The notes: a model not told the origin generated them from the letters alone. A stretch of 64,000 nucleotides of DNA from Rurimicrobium sp040387755 (GCA_040387755.1 JAZKDB010000002.1:868001-932000); one strand, 5' to 3'; shown: positions 54,501-62,869, counted from the first letter of the stretch. Numbers and translations: made by a program.

Positions 54501-56873
54501 AGATTCCCATGTCACACTTTGATCACCCGCTGCTGTATGAATAAATTCTAACTTCCCGTTGACCAAAGTATAGGCAGATGGTGTTGACGTATCGCGACCT
54601 GCAATATAAACAGCGTTACTCCAATCAATTGATTTAGACTTCTCCAATATTTCATCACGATATCTGCCAAACTCTTCCAACACCTTTTTACCCGGAACAG
54701 GCCACGTAGAATCGCCCATCTTTGTGCTCATGTTTCTCCATGTTTGTTCCTTTGCAAAATCATTTGCTGCGTCGGTAGTTAAAGGAAGCAAACTCAACAA
54801 TCCGGGGAGCTGGCAAAAAATTTGAAGTAATTCCTTTTTTGTATGAAACAAATCAATTTTTGCAATCTTAGAAATAATATCATCATATCCATACAACACG
54901 TATGGAATGCGGAAAGAACCTCCTAAGGGTGACCCCAGAAACAACAATTTGAATCCCTCAGATTTATTTAGCTTAGTCCAGGTCTCCTCGTGACTAATAA
55001 TAAAATCACGAACTAAAACACCGCCCATTGAATGTCCTACAATCTTGATGGGCTGACCATAGCTCATCAACTCAATTATTTTATCATTAAATAATTGGGC
55101 ACATTCCTTTAACTGTCGTCTCCAATCAAAAGGAAAAGTAACAACGTCATATGCCCCGCTTAGATGCTCAGCCAAATCCCGATAAGACGTTTTAATCAGT
55201 GAAGGAGCCGTCACCTTTTTATTATTATCCGGATTGTATTCCAAATCATCCAGCTTACCACCAACAAACTTGAAATAGTTAATCCATACTAATTTACCAT
55301 CATTGCTGAGATTAGAGCCCATAATACCGGGCAACAGCACCAGAATCGGTCTTTTACCTGTAACTGTATTTTTAAATACCTGACCTCCTTCTAAATTCAA
55401 AACTGCATTTCGTAATGCCTCATTTGAAAACTGTTGCTGCTGAAAACTAAAACCCGGAATAAGACTATCACCCACAGATTTCAATGCCAACAGCAATGCA
55501 TCGTTTGTCCTTTTGTTACTGAAATAATGAAAATGATCTACACTCGCTTGTTCATCAAAAAAACATTGAACAGGCATGGTTCGTTTTGCTCCGTTATACA
55601 TAGAAGCCGTATTCACAACCAAATCATTCTTAGAAGAAAAAAACAATTTTGTAGCAATGATAACTAATGCTTTGAAGCTAAGATTAATCTGGCTGTTTCC
55701 TGAAATCACCATTAACTGGCCATCAACTGTGGCAACTGGAGAAGGGTTATTCAGTATCTTCAAAAATGGCGACTCCGGATTCATCGCCTCTAAACCTGGT
55801 AAAACAGATAAATCATCTTTGCAGTCAACTACCGCTGCTAGCAAGTCTTTAAAAGCTCTGTAAATCGGATTCACTGTTGAACCTACTGCCAACCCAATTA
55901 AGTTCATTACAATATTAAAAAAATGATCCAGCCGCTCGGAAGCTATAGTAGTTCCGCTTGCAGGGCAAGCAACTCTTACAAATTTACTCACTGAAATATT
56001 CTTTTTCAGAATCGCCTGAGTGATTAATTTGATATGCTGAACATCTTCGGTTCTTCCACATTTCTTCAGGTAAGAAATTTCCATTTCTGAAAAACCGATA
56101 TTGTGATCATCTGCAACACAAAATCTGGACAAAACATCACCTACCAATCCGCCACGGGAATGGCTGACCAAATGTAAAACACAGTTATCTGGTAATTGCC
56201 GAAGCAGCTCAAGTACATTAAGTAAAGGGCTTTTGGTCAAAGTTTCGTGCTGAAAAGCCAATACATTAGAACCATAATTGGCGCTAATATAATCCCATGC
56301 AGCGGTGCCCTTTAATCCGTCAAAGGAACTATGTGTAGAAGATGCAGTGCCATGTAGAAAAAGCAAAATGGGCTTATCACTATTTTGTGGTGTATACTTC
56401 TGCAATTGGAAAGCCGAATCCAAACGAAACACGCCGCTCAAATTACCAAGCTGCTCCTTTTGCAATTTCTCGGCATATTGCCGCACCCGATCCTGCACCA
56501 TTTTGGTCTGCTCTTTCTTACTAAAAATTTTAATTGCTTTTAAAGCAATGTCGCCTAATAATCCCCTTTGTTGTTCATTGCTGATAATGTGCGAAGGAAT
56601 TTCGAAAATTTCGTCGTCGCCACTGCGCTTTTTCTGAAGTGGTAATGAAAAAATCTCCTTTACATCTGAAGCGCTGCTCATCCAGAATGTATTATCGTCA
56701 AAAACAAATTCGACCAAATCTGTTTCCTTGAGCGCTATATCGTGCGTTTCGGCAGCAGACCTTGTTGTACCGCCAATCGTATAAGTGGCAGAAAGACTTA
56801 ACAAATCGGAGGATTCTTCTGTAGAGATACTTAATTGCTTCTCACCCTTAATCCTGATTTTTGCAATATTCAT
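51552..56873 (-). CDS. Dual-lipase CHAT-protease helical-repeat protein
   Basis: A 1773-residue protein without signal or membrane helix. Hydrolase 1 (about 165-455) has HG at 174-175, nucleophile Ser239 (SHSRGG), Asp417 (NDLVV) and His447 (VDHFHY). Hydrolase 2 (about 507-815) is LCAT-like, with oxyanion LPGIMGSN, Ser615 (GHSMGG), Asp784 (GDQSV) and His810 (VTHGG). Residues about 840-1100 form an unassigned domain (GALIVGLGDQGSLTAFQL). A CHAT caspase-like domain (about 1185-1442) has His1302 (LAGHG) and Cys1343 (VNCCYLG). The rest is TPR-like helices. All three catalytic sets look intact. It probably acts in the cytoplasm on membrane lipids and proteins; this role is inferred. Confidence 0.9.
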   Translation of the reverse strand: MNIAKIRIKGEKQLSISTEESSDLLSLSATYTIGGTTRSAAETHDIALKETDLVEFVFDDNTFWMSSASDVKEIFSLPLQKKRSGDDEIFEIPSHIISNEQQRGLLGDIALKAIKIFSKKEQTKMVQDRVRQYAEKLQKEQLGNLSGVFRLDSAFQLQKYTPQNSDKPILLFLHGTASSTHSSFDGLKGTAAWDYISANYGSNVLAFQHETLTKSPLLNVLELLRQLPDNCVLHLVSHSRGGLVGDVLSRFCVADDHNIGFSEMEISYLKKCGRTEDVQHIKLITQAILKKNISVSKFVRVACPASGTTIASERLDHFFNIVMNLIGLAVGSTVNPIYRAFKDLLAAVVDCKDDLSVLPGLEAMNPESPFLKILNNPSPVATVDGQLMVISGNSQINLSFKALVIIATKLFFSSKNDLVVNTASMYNGAKRTMPVQCFFDEQASVDHFHYFSNKRTNDALLLALKSVGDSLIPGFSFQQQQFSNEALRNAVLNLEGGQVFKNTVTGKRPILVLLPGIMGSNLSNDGKLVWINYFKFVGGKLDDLEYNPDNNKKVTAPSLIKTSYRDLAEHLSGAYDVVTFPFDWRRQLKECAQLFNDKIIELMSYGQPIKIVGHSMGGVLVRDFIISHEETWTKLNKSEGFKLLFLGSPLGGSFRIPYVLYGYDDIISKIAKIDLFHTKKELLQIFCQLPGLLSLLPLTTDAANDFAKEQTWRNMSTKMGDSTWPVPGKKVLEEFGRYRDEILEKSKSIDWSNAVYIAGRDTSTPSAYTLVNGKLEFIHTAAGDQSVTWESGIPKKMIEQNNVYYANVTHGGLSCQPSLFGPISDILSKGQTNLLVKSRPVMRSTEMEFIKAPSQDFDLSPEGVENTLLGLGYDEVMPVGEVPIKVSVSNGDLRFAKYPLLVGHFRKDAILNAEKSIDRNLKGELSQLHRLNLYPGAIGTNELVLLQNSSFKGALIVGLGDQGSLTAFQLTQTVEQGVAKYLVSVNNPLNTHTPVNDELGLSALLVGCGYGGLTIENSSRAILQGIQNANERIKLLRPENARLISCAEFVEIYEDKALSCLYTLNKIEQEQSQSLNINLAERNIRKLLGSRERMPVENTEEWWTRITVKQKDFEEMGANVTGMQFNISTGGAREEERNLLTSKTIIEELLQDISTNNHWSPELAKTIFELLIPNDFKEQLKKQSNINWIVDSYTASYPWELLQDDAVNASPLSVNAGMIRQLATQDYRISVKQVTDNTVFVLADPDLKGFLFQLPAAKEEGELVNTILSERGFITNNVTGTPGNIIKELFSKPYKIIHLAGHGVFNEDQSKGSGMLIGNNIYLSTKEICQMSAVPELVFVNCCYLGKMDGDTEAIYSSRYKLAANIGTQLIRNGVKAVIVAGWAVDDAAAHDFTKIFYEHLLDGYNFGESIQNARKCIYERYQSRNNTWGAYQCYGDPFYKLVQERKYTASNDYSFVIDREAEIELGNLINRLELSGIEEEVHLAQLEGISTAVDKAQLRSGRITELEAIAYNSLRLYQKSVDKYASLIAEENADFSFAAMEQFCSVRMKNAIENFKLNTKRRKEGLEIAKSVVRDLLILCDYSPTAERLNLLGSTYRRVAMLSEKLEDKLVAYEKAASYYQQAYERPNGTLKIHALCSWINMENVLVLSGNRKWGEEVASYKLPTLQKVKNELLVHLEEYIGKGYSGNYWDLATVANIKVCLYLLGSIGFSSSTVLGAYSDLWSNAGAKAKKIAEIELCDLLIDAMEHIESPKAHKMAKELIQLKTDLLKLV

Positions 56874-56911
56874 TGTTTATATTTTTATTTGGCGATAAAT
56901 ACTATTGAAGA

Positions 56912-58348
56912 CTAAAACCATTTGCGTAAAAAGCTAATGCCATTATCTGTAAATACACGGTTAACTATTTGAGACGGATCTATCTGATTGAATGGTTTAA
57001 GTATTTCTTTCCCTCTTCCATTCATATAATTATGAGCGTATCGCTCAGTAAATTCCAATAATTGCTGGTAGCTTTCTGCAGTCAGGTATCCATTCAAAGG
57101 ATTAACTATACCATCAAAATCACTGCCAATAGCAATGTTATCCCATGCAAACAAATTCCTGCTATCCAACAGCTCAGCAATGTGTTGTATTTGATTCCAA
57201 AACAACTCAGCTCTATAATGACGGATTTTATTAATCGGTATAGCATTCTTTGTGCTTTTTAAAGTTGCTTCACTTGCTATTCTTCTTTCATCCAATTGCA
57301 GGCAAAAAACCCCTCCACTATTCACAATTTGTACAATCTCGTCGTCATAAAAATTAATATCCGTAGCGTTCAATTTATAGGCGGTATCCTTCATATCCTG
57401 CACTGGTTCTTTTGCAGAACGCATACCATTTGCAGCACCATGGCTCACCATTATCGGAATTCTCTCCTGGCTGTATTCAGTTTGCAATAATTCAAAATAC
57501 TCTAAGCGGGCCCGAGTACTCATGTGCTTTATATCAATAATAATGCGCCTTTCATTTTCATTACTTTCTAAAAGTTTCTTTATCACCCTTTTCCCTAATG
57601 GCGTAATTCCTTCTCCTAATCCCTGACTTTGATCTGTAACTTTTCCTACTACATCAGTAAGGCTTTTGGCATGCCCACAGAGGTGATTATAAAAATGATG
57701 GGCCATACTGACATAAAATGGAGGATGCTGCCATGACTTTACTTTAGCCAGATTCTCCAATATTTCAGTCTCATTTACTATATCAATATTATTGTGCAAA
57801 GAATGCATACCTTCTATGGAAGGAATTATAAAAACGGTACGCTCCGATTCCACTTCATCCGAAATGTAATTCTCTATTTCAGAGAAATCCCTTACCAGTT
57901 TATAGGTACAAATACCAATTTCAGTTTTCACTTTCTCTCCCTCAATTTGCTTATAGAAATCGTATTCTGCTTCCAGATCTTCAAAATAATTATTGACAGA
58001 TTGTATATAATCAATTCGTTGTTTGCCAAGTCCTGTAACGAATGCATTCAACACATCGGAAGGAATTGTACCAACGCCCAATTTGCCTTTAAAAAAGCCA
58101 CGTTCGACAGGATACAACGCAGCACAAACAATACGAACATTGCCGTAGGCCAAAGTTGTAAAATCCGTTTGTGTGAATTTGCAGATACAGGTAAGCATTT
58201 GCAAGCCCCTTTCAAATAAGCTGGGAGCGTCATAATGCCAGATACTTTTCTTCTCTCTCCTGTTTGCAGAATTTCTTTTATCGCTTGCAAAACTTTTGCC
58301 ATAGGGCTTCATAGAAGGATGGCAATGAAAATCGATAATCGTATTCAT
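56912..58348 (-). CDS. Cytoplasmic M19 dipeptidase-like metallohydrolase
   Basis: 478 residues, amidohydrolase fold of the membrane dipeptidase family M19. Candidate metal ligands are His8 and His10 (DFHCHP, where the family usually has HxD), Glu179 (SIEGMHSL), His275 (IDIKHMS), His303 (VSHGAANG) and Asp410 (GSDFDG). No signal peptide or anchor is present, unlike many M19 peptidases, so it acts in the cytoplasm. Substrates of the family are dipeptides and related small amides. It heads the operon; the CHAT gene begins 38 nt after its stop. A short dyad at 58383-58397 lies just upstream. Confidence 0.88.
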   Translation of the reverse strand: MNTIIDFHCHPSMKPYGKSFASDKRNSANRREKKSIWHYDAPSLFERGLQMLTCICKFTQTDFTTLAYGNVRIVCAALYPVERGFFKGKLGVGTIPSDVLNAFVTGLGKQRIDYIQSVNNYFEDLEAEYDFYKQIEGEKVKTEIGICTYKLVRDFSEIENYISDEVESERTVFIIPSIEGMHSLHNNIDIVNETEILENLAKVKSWQHPPFYVSMAHHFYNHLCGHAKSLTDVVGKVTDQSQGLGEGITPLGKRVIKKLLESNENERRIIIDIKHMSTRARLEYFELLQTEYSQERIPIMVSHGAANGMRSAKEPVQDMKDTAYKLNATDINFYDDEIVQIVNSGGVFCLQLDERRIASEATLKSTKNAIPINKIRHYRAELFWNQIQHIAELLDSRNLFAWDNIAIGSDFDGIVNPLNGYLTAESYQQLLEFTERYAHNYMNGRGKEILKPFNQIDPSQIVNRVFTDNGISFLRKWF

Positions 58349-58382
58349 TTTATTTTGTCTTTACGGATTAGTGATCAAAATA

Positions 58383-58397
58383 TATTGGTTGCCAATA
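58383..58397. promoter_or_regulatory. Small dyad upstream of the CHAT operon
   Basis: TATTGG and CCAATA flank 3 nt, 35 nt upstream of the M19 start. It could be an operator, but a 6-bp dyad in AT-rich DNA can arise by chance. Near it the minus strand reads TATATTTTG, one base off the -7 consensus spacing. Confidence 0.25.
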
Positions 58398-58548
58398 ATA
58401 GGATACAGACCTTGTCTTCTATTAAAATAGCTTTATTAAATATAATAAGATTCTAATGATTTCGTAAAGTTGATGAAAATAATTTATTAATCATCAATAA
58501 ATACACCTGAAAATAAGGGTGTTTTTCCTGATTTTTGAATAATAAAAA

Positions 58549-58578
58549 AGCCTGCATGTTTAGTAAAACAAGCAGGCT
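58549..58578 (-). terminator. Terminator of the cysteine desulfurase gene
   Basis: A 13-bp stem with one mismatch (58549-58561 with 58566-58578) and a U-tract on the minus strand from the A-run before 58549. It isolates the CHAT operon from read-through. Confidence 0.85.
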
Positions 58579-58611
58579 AATGAGGATATGATAAATACCC
58601 GGGAATAAAAA

Positions 58612-59745
58612 TTATACCAACTCTTTCAATTTCTGAATCACCAAATCAATCTCTTCTTTCGTATTGTGCTTGCAGAAAGAAAAACGTATTGGAATCATCT
58701 GGTTTGATTGTCCGTTGTGCAAAGCCTTTATCACATGACTCACAGATGTTGAACCGCTGGAGCAGGCACTACCACCACTTACACAAATGCCAGCCATATC
58801 CAGATTAAACAACAGTAATTCAGATTTATCTGTCTTAGGGAAAGCGACATTCAGCACTGTATACAAATTCTCTCCAAAGGTATCGCCGTTGGTTTGCACG
58901 CCAGCAAAATTGGATTTTAATTGTTCAAACATATACTGCTTAAGACCCAGTATATATTGTGTATCCTCTTCGTGTTTATTTGTTGCCATTTCCAAAGCCT
59001 TCGCAAAGCCAACAATACCATAGAGATTTTCTGTACCGGCACGCATATTGCGTTCCTGCGCCCCACCGTGAATCATTGGTTTGATTTGCACCGAAGAATT
59101 AACATATAACATTCCTACCCCTTTCGGTCCATGAAATTTATGTCCTGCCGCACTTGCAAAATGAACTTTAAGTTGAGACAAATTAAGCGGGTAATGACCA
59201 ATGGTTTGTACCATATCACAATGAAAAACAGCATTATATTTTTCACACAAATCTCCTACTGCCGCCACATTCAGCAAATTTCCAATTTCATTATTGGCAT
59301 GCATCAAAGTTACCAGAGTTTTTTCCGGATGGCTGCTCAACAAATGCTCTAAATGCACCAAATCTATATGTCCAAGCTCTGTAAGTTGTACAAAACTCAG
59401 TGGTATATTTCTGTCCTTTGCTATCTCTTCTGAACAATGCAATGTAGCGTGATGTTCAATTGGAGAAGTGATAATATGCTTACAGCCTAAATCACGAATG
59501 GCGGACGTTATTGCGGTATTACTGCTTTCGGTTCCACCAGAAGTGAAAAATATTTCGCCTGGCGTCACACCCAAAATTTTAGCCACCTGCTTTCGTGCAT
59601 TTTCAATGGCCATTTTTGTTTCACGACCATAAGAGTATACAGAAGAGGGATTACCAAATTTTTCCGTAAAAAAAGGCATCATTGCCTCCAAAACCTGAGC
59701 ATCTAAGGCAGTGGTAGCTGCATTGTCGAAATAAATTCTTTCCAT
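58612..59745 (-). CDS. Cysteine desulfurase (NifS/IscS family)
   Basis: 377 residues from ATG 59745 (MERIYFDNAATTALD). A PLP enzyme that takes sulfur from cysteine for Fe-S clusters and thio-modifications. It has the family opening, the FTSGGTESSNTAI and PIEHHATLH segments, the PLP lysine in AGHKFHGPKGVGM, and the active-site cysteine in GGSACSSGS. No IscU or SufU partner lies beside it. The frame runs on to 59868 (41 extra residues), but that part covers its own promoter. It is monocistronic, with terminators before and after. Confidence 0.94.
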   Translation of the reverse strand: MERIYFDNAATTALDAQVLEAMMPFFTEKFGNPSSVYSYGRETKMAIENARKQVAKILGVTPGEIFFTSGGTESSNTAITSAIRDLGCKHIITSPIEHHATLHCSEEIAKDRNIPLSFVQLTELGHIDLVHLEHLLSSHPEKTLVTLMHANNEIGNLLNVAAVGDLCEKYNAVFHCDMVQTIGHYPLNLSQLKVHFASAAGHKFHGPKGVGMLYVNSSVQIKPMIHGGAQERNMRAGTENLYGIVGFAKALEMATNKHEEDTQYILGLKQYMFEQLKSNFAGVQTNGDTFGENLYTVLNVAFPKTDKSELLLFNLDMAGICVSGGSACSSGSTSVSHVIKALHNGQSNQMIPIRFSFCKHNTKEEIDLVIQKLKELV

Positions 59746-59767
59746 TGATAATAATAAAATGACGGCG

Positions 59768-59775
59768 CAAAGGTA
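59768..59775 (-). promoter_or_regulatory. -7 element of the cysteine desulfurase gene
   Basis: TACCTTTG on the minus strand, exact to consensus, 22 nt before ATG 59745. The -33 element is weak. Confidence 0.5.
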
Positions 59776-59825
59776 AAGATTTAATCTTGAGCCTGTATAC
59801 AGAATTAAATATGCTTTATAAACAA

Positions 59826-59865
59826 AAATGCACCAACCTGAAATTAAGAACAAGTTGATGCATTT
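59826..59865 (-). terminator. Terminator of the M48 gene
   Basis: A 12-bp stem with one mismatch (59826-59837 with 59854-59865) and a U-rich tail on the minus strand, 19 nt after the stop. Confidence 0.75.
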
Positions 59866-59884
59866 CAAATATTAAATCTAAAAA

Positions 59885-60700
59885 TTATAACAATGCTTTA
59901 AACTTGGCATAATCAGCATCGTTTTCCGTTGTACTAATAAATGGCTTACAGGCACCTTCCTGAGCATGCTTGCGTATATTTTCCACTCGATTATCCGGAT
60001 TAGGATGTGTACTTAAAAATTCGGGTGGATTAGAACCGCCTTGTTCAATGATTTTCTGAAAGAAATTTGCTGCACCATCTGCCTGATACTTAGTAGGGCA
60101 AAGGTATTTTACTGAATATTCATCAGCCTGATTTTCGTCACTTCTACTGAATGTTAATGTAACCAGCTGAGAACCGATTTGTGTAAGCAATCCCTGATCT
60201 TTACCTAATACAACATCCAGCATGGTTTGTACGCCATATTGCTTGGTCAGTTGTGTTGTGCTATGACGCTTATCGGCATGTGCCATTTCGTGCCCCATAA
60301 CACCGGCAAGAGAAGACTTATTATCCAGATATTTTATCAATCCTGTATAAACATATATATATCCTCCGGGCGTACAAAAAGCATTTTGCACATCGTCATT
60401 CTTAATAATTCTCACTTCCCAAACAAAATCATCTTTGTGTGTTACCTGGCCACCGGCTAATATATCATCCCTTAATGAATTGATATACGCGTATGCTGCG
60501 CTATGGGTAGAAGGATCCAAAATAGGGAACTGTGCAGGATCTGCTTCTATCTGACCTTTGGTTTGCAGTCCCAATTGTTTATCATCTTCTATCGAAAAAA
60601 TATTAAGCCCCACTCCATCCTTACTACAACCTGAAAAAAAAGCCGAGCAAGAAAAAATCGAAGCAATTAATAGAGCCTTTGAATGTTTCTTTATCATCAT
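59885..60700 (-). CDS. M48-family metalloprotease lipoprotein
   Basis: 271 residues from ATG 60700. The signal peptide ends in FFSGC, a lipobox-like site. The M48 domain has the zinc motif HEMAH (VMGHEMAHADKRHS) and the later ENQADEYSVKYL segment with the third zinc ligand, plus STHPNPDNRVENIRKH near the end. This is the BepA/LoiP type of envelope quality-control protease, working in the periplasm on misassembled outer-membrane proteins. That specific function is inferred. The gene is downstream of a fatty-acid desaturase (32 nt gap) and probably in its operon. Confidence 0.9.
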   Translation of the reverse strand: MMIKKHSKALLIASIFSCSAFFSGCSKDGVGLNIFSIEDDKQLGLQTKGQIEADPAQFPILDPSTHSAAYAYINSLRDDILAGGQVTHKDDFVWEVRIIKNDDVQNAFCTPGGYIYVYTGLIKYLDNKSSLAGVMGHEMAHADKRHSTTQLTKQYGVQTMLDVVLGKDQGLLTQIGSQLVTLTFSRSDENQADEYSVKYLCPTKYQADGAANFFQKIIEQGGSNPPEFLSTHPNPDNRVENIRKHAQEGACKPFISTTENDADYAKFKALL

Positions 60701-60732
60701 AAAAATAGTTTTGGTTAAATTATGAATCAAAT

Positions 60733-61728
60733 TTACGATAAAGACATAGACATTTTAAATTCCTTAAGGCTAATCATTCTTTGCAATTCAGGATCCCAAA
60801 TTTTTAGACGGAAACATTCCACCATATCCTTAATCTTAAGTGAGGTTTGTTTTGCCATTTGCAACTCCTTAATGTTATTATAAGCCTCAGGCAAACGGTA
60901 AAAAGGGATGCGTGCATTAAGATGGTGAATATGATGGTAGCCAATGTTACCTGAGAACCACCCCATAACAGGACCGGTTTTCATATAGCTACTGGAATCC
61001 AATGCTGCCTTTTCATAAGTCCAATCTTCATTATTATTGAACATGACACCAGGAAAATTATGCTGAGCATAAAATAAATAGGAACCTATAGCGCAAGTGA
61101 TGGTGAAAGGCAATGCTATTGTCAATAACCAGGTCTGCGCATCAAAAATAAAAAATATAGACACGGATAAGGCTACATGAAGAATAAGAGCCACAAGTGA
61201 GTCCCAATGTTTTTTGGGAGTACTTGCAAAAGAAGAGATACACATACCAAATATGAAAATGGTAAAATATCCGAATAAAATAACCAAAGGATGACGAATT
61301 GCCAGATAAGAAAGTCGCTCGCCTTTGCTCATTGACGCAAACTTCTTTTTTGTGGCAATAGGATAAGAACCAATACTGGCACTAAATAATTTTGAATTAT
61401 TCTTGTGGTGATAATCATGAGAGCGTTTCCAAATGCTGGACGGTGTAAGCATGTACAAACCGTAAGCTGACATTATAAACTTTGCAATGCGGGATTTCTG
61501 CAAAATGGCATGATGTTCAAAATCATGATAAATGATAAACATCCTCATCATTAAAAGAGCCATCAGTACACTGCAGGAAAGCCTGATAGTGATATAGTGA
61601 CCATAAATAGTACCTGCTGCAGCTGCTAAAAAAAGAGTTAATGTACTCAATAATACGTACCAGCTTCTAGCTCTTTGTTCCTGTGCATATGGTTTGGTGG
61701 CAAGTATTAATTGTTTTCCTGTAAGCAT
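60733..61728 (-). CDS. Membrane fatty-acid desaturase
   Basis: 331 residues. Four to five hydrophobic stretches and the three histidine boxes of the di-iron desaturase family are present: HDFEHH, HDYHH (in RSHDYHHKNN) and HHIHHLNARIP. It introduces a double bond (or hydroxyl) into an acyl chain, likely adjusting membrane fluidity; regiochemistry is not readable. It lies between a lipid acyltransferase gene (25 nt upstream) and an M48 protease gene, so the set looks like an envelope-lipid operon. Confidence 0.9.
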   Translation of the reverse strand: MLTGKQLILATKPYAQEQRARSWYVLLSTLTLFLAAAAGTIYGHYITIRLSCSVLMALLMMRMFIIYHDFEHHAILQKSRIAKFIMSAYGLYMLTPSSIWKRSHDYHHKNNSKLFSASIGSYPIATKKKFASMSKGERLSYLAIRHPLVILFGYFTIFIFGMCISSFASTPKKHWDSLVALILHVALSVSIFFIFDAQTWLLTIALPFTITCAIGSYLFYAQHNFPGVMFNNNEDWTYEKAALDSSSYMKTGPVMGWFSGNIGYHHIHHLNARIPFYRLPEAYNNIKELQMAKQTSLKIKDMVECFRLKIWDPELQRMISLKEFKMSMSLS

Positions 61729-61753
61729 TTTTTTTATCTAAAGAATGAATTTA

Positions 61754-62611
61754 CTAATTAGTTAAATTTCGTTTGTGTTTCCATCTGCGGTGTGTCCATA
61801 GCCATGTTTCAGGTTGTTGTCGTATATCTTCTTCAAGTTTTTTTGTATGTGCTTCGGTCAATCCCCCTTCCTGATAATCTTTGGGGTTAAGGATACCATC
61901 TTCTTTTATTACAATTTTATAATAACCTCTCTTTATCTTTTGCACCGAAACAAAAATTACCAGACGTTTCATTTTGGTGGCAATTTTTTCTGCCCCTAAA
62001 AAAACAGGTGTTTCCTGATTTAAAAAATTCATCCAGTGTGCACTTTGCGGCTGGGGTGTTTGGTCTGCAATGAAAGCTGTAGCAGTAATTTCATTTCTAC
62101 TTTTCACCATTTCTTTAAAAGTGTCATTCATGGCAATCAAACGAGTACCAAAACGAGTACGCATTTTGTACATCAGTTTGTCGAAATACCGGTTACCCAA
62201 GGGGTGGTAAATCACAAATAACTGATGAGGACAAGATATAGAAAAAGTGTTTCCTGCCCATTCCCAATTGCCTTTGTGACCCAAAACTAATAATACACTT
62301 TGCCCTTCGGCAGCCAGTTTATTTAAAAGAGCTAAAGACCTATCCTCAAAACTACAATGAGACAGCATTTGCCGTCTGCTTATTGTAAGAGTCTTGAATG
62401 TTTCTAAAAAGAGGTCGCAAAAGTAACGATAGAATCTTTTCCTAAGTTGCAATAATTCAATTTCCGACTTATCAGGGAACGACAAACGTAAATTATTTAA
62501 CACAACCTCCTTTCTGTAACCAATAATATAAAAGAGCAACAAATAAAAAATATCAGACACAAAATACAATATCGGAAAGGGCATTACCGAAACCAAATAA
62601 ATGAACGGCAA
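61754..62611 (-). CDS. LpxL/HtrB-like lipid A acyltransferase
   Basis: 285 residues, lysophospholipid acyltransferase fold, with the HxxxxE catalytic motif in LVLGHKGNWEWAG and later GNRYFDKLM and IADQTPQ segments. It adds an acyl chain to the lipid A precursor at the inner membrane. The 5' end is odd: no ATG or GTG lies in frame before the conserved PFIYLVSVMPF segment. The annotated start is TTG 62611. Homologues usually have about a dozen residues more, and an in-frame ATA at 62647 (then KKIAAILYYICLPF) would supply them. The true start is unsettled. Confidence 0.87.
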   Translation of the reverse strand: MPFIYLVSVMPFPILYFVSDIFYLLLFYIIGYRKEVVLNNLRLSFPDKSEIELLQLRKRFYRYFCDLFLETFKTLTISRRQMLSHCSFEDRSLALLNKLAAEGQSVLLVLGHKGNWEWAGNTFSISCPHQLFVIYHPLGNRYFDKLMYKMRTRFGTRLIAMNDTFKEMVKSRNEITATAFIADQTPQPQSAHWMNFLNQETPVFLGAEKIATKMKRLVIFVSVQKIKRGYYKIVIKEDGILNPKDYQEGGLTEAHTKKLEEDIRQQPETWLWTHRRWKHKRNLTN

Positions 62612-62718
62612 ACAGATATAATATAAAATTGCTGCTATCTTTTTTATTTTTTCAGGTTAAAAATGAATACCAAACGATCATTGTTTAATGATAATTAATC
62701 CAAAATTAAACAAGAAGA

Positions 62719-62726
62719 CAAAAGTA
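62719..62726 (-). promoter_or_regulatory. -7 element of the acyltransferase operon
   Basis: TACTTTTG on the minus strand, exact to consensus, about 75-105 nt upstream of the candidate start codons. The -33 match is poor. The 339-bp gap 62612-62950 between divergent genes holds this element and the secDF promoter; nothing else is clear. Confidence 0.4.
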
Positions 62727-62869
62727 CTCAATATTCGCTAAATATCGAAGCCTGATTTTATGATTAACATCATAATCAAAGACTATACAACAAATTCAAT
62801 TGCAATAGAATAAAAAGCCGACTGTTTTACTCATTTACAAGCCGATTATCAATACATATTAGCAGTCTC

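Noticed and set aside
50156..58348. Recently acquired mobile island
   Set aside because: No integrase, transposase, direct repeats or tRNA flank the operon, and its base composition looks like the neighbours; lateral gain remains possible but is not shown.
59746..59868. 41-residue N-terminal extension of the cysteine desulfurase
   Set aside because: The extension covers the gene's own -7 box and the M48 terminator; MERIYFDNAATT is the family start.
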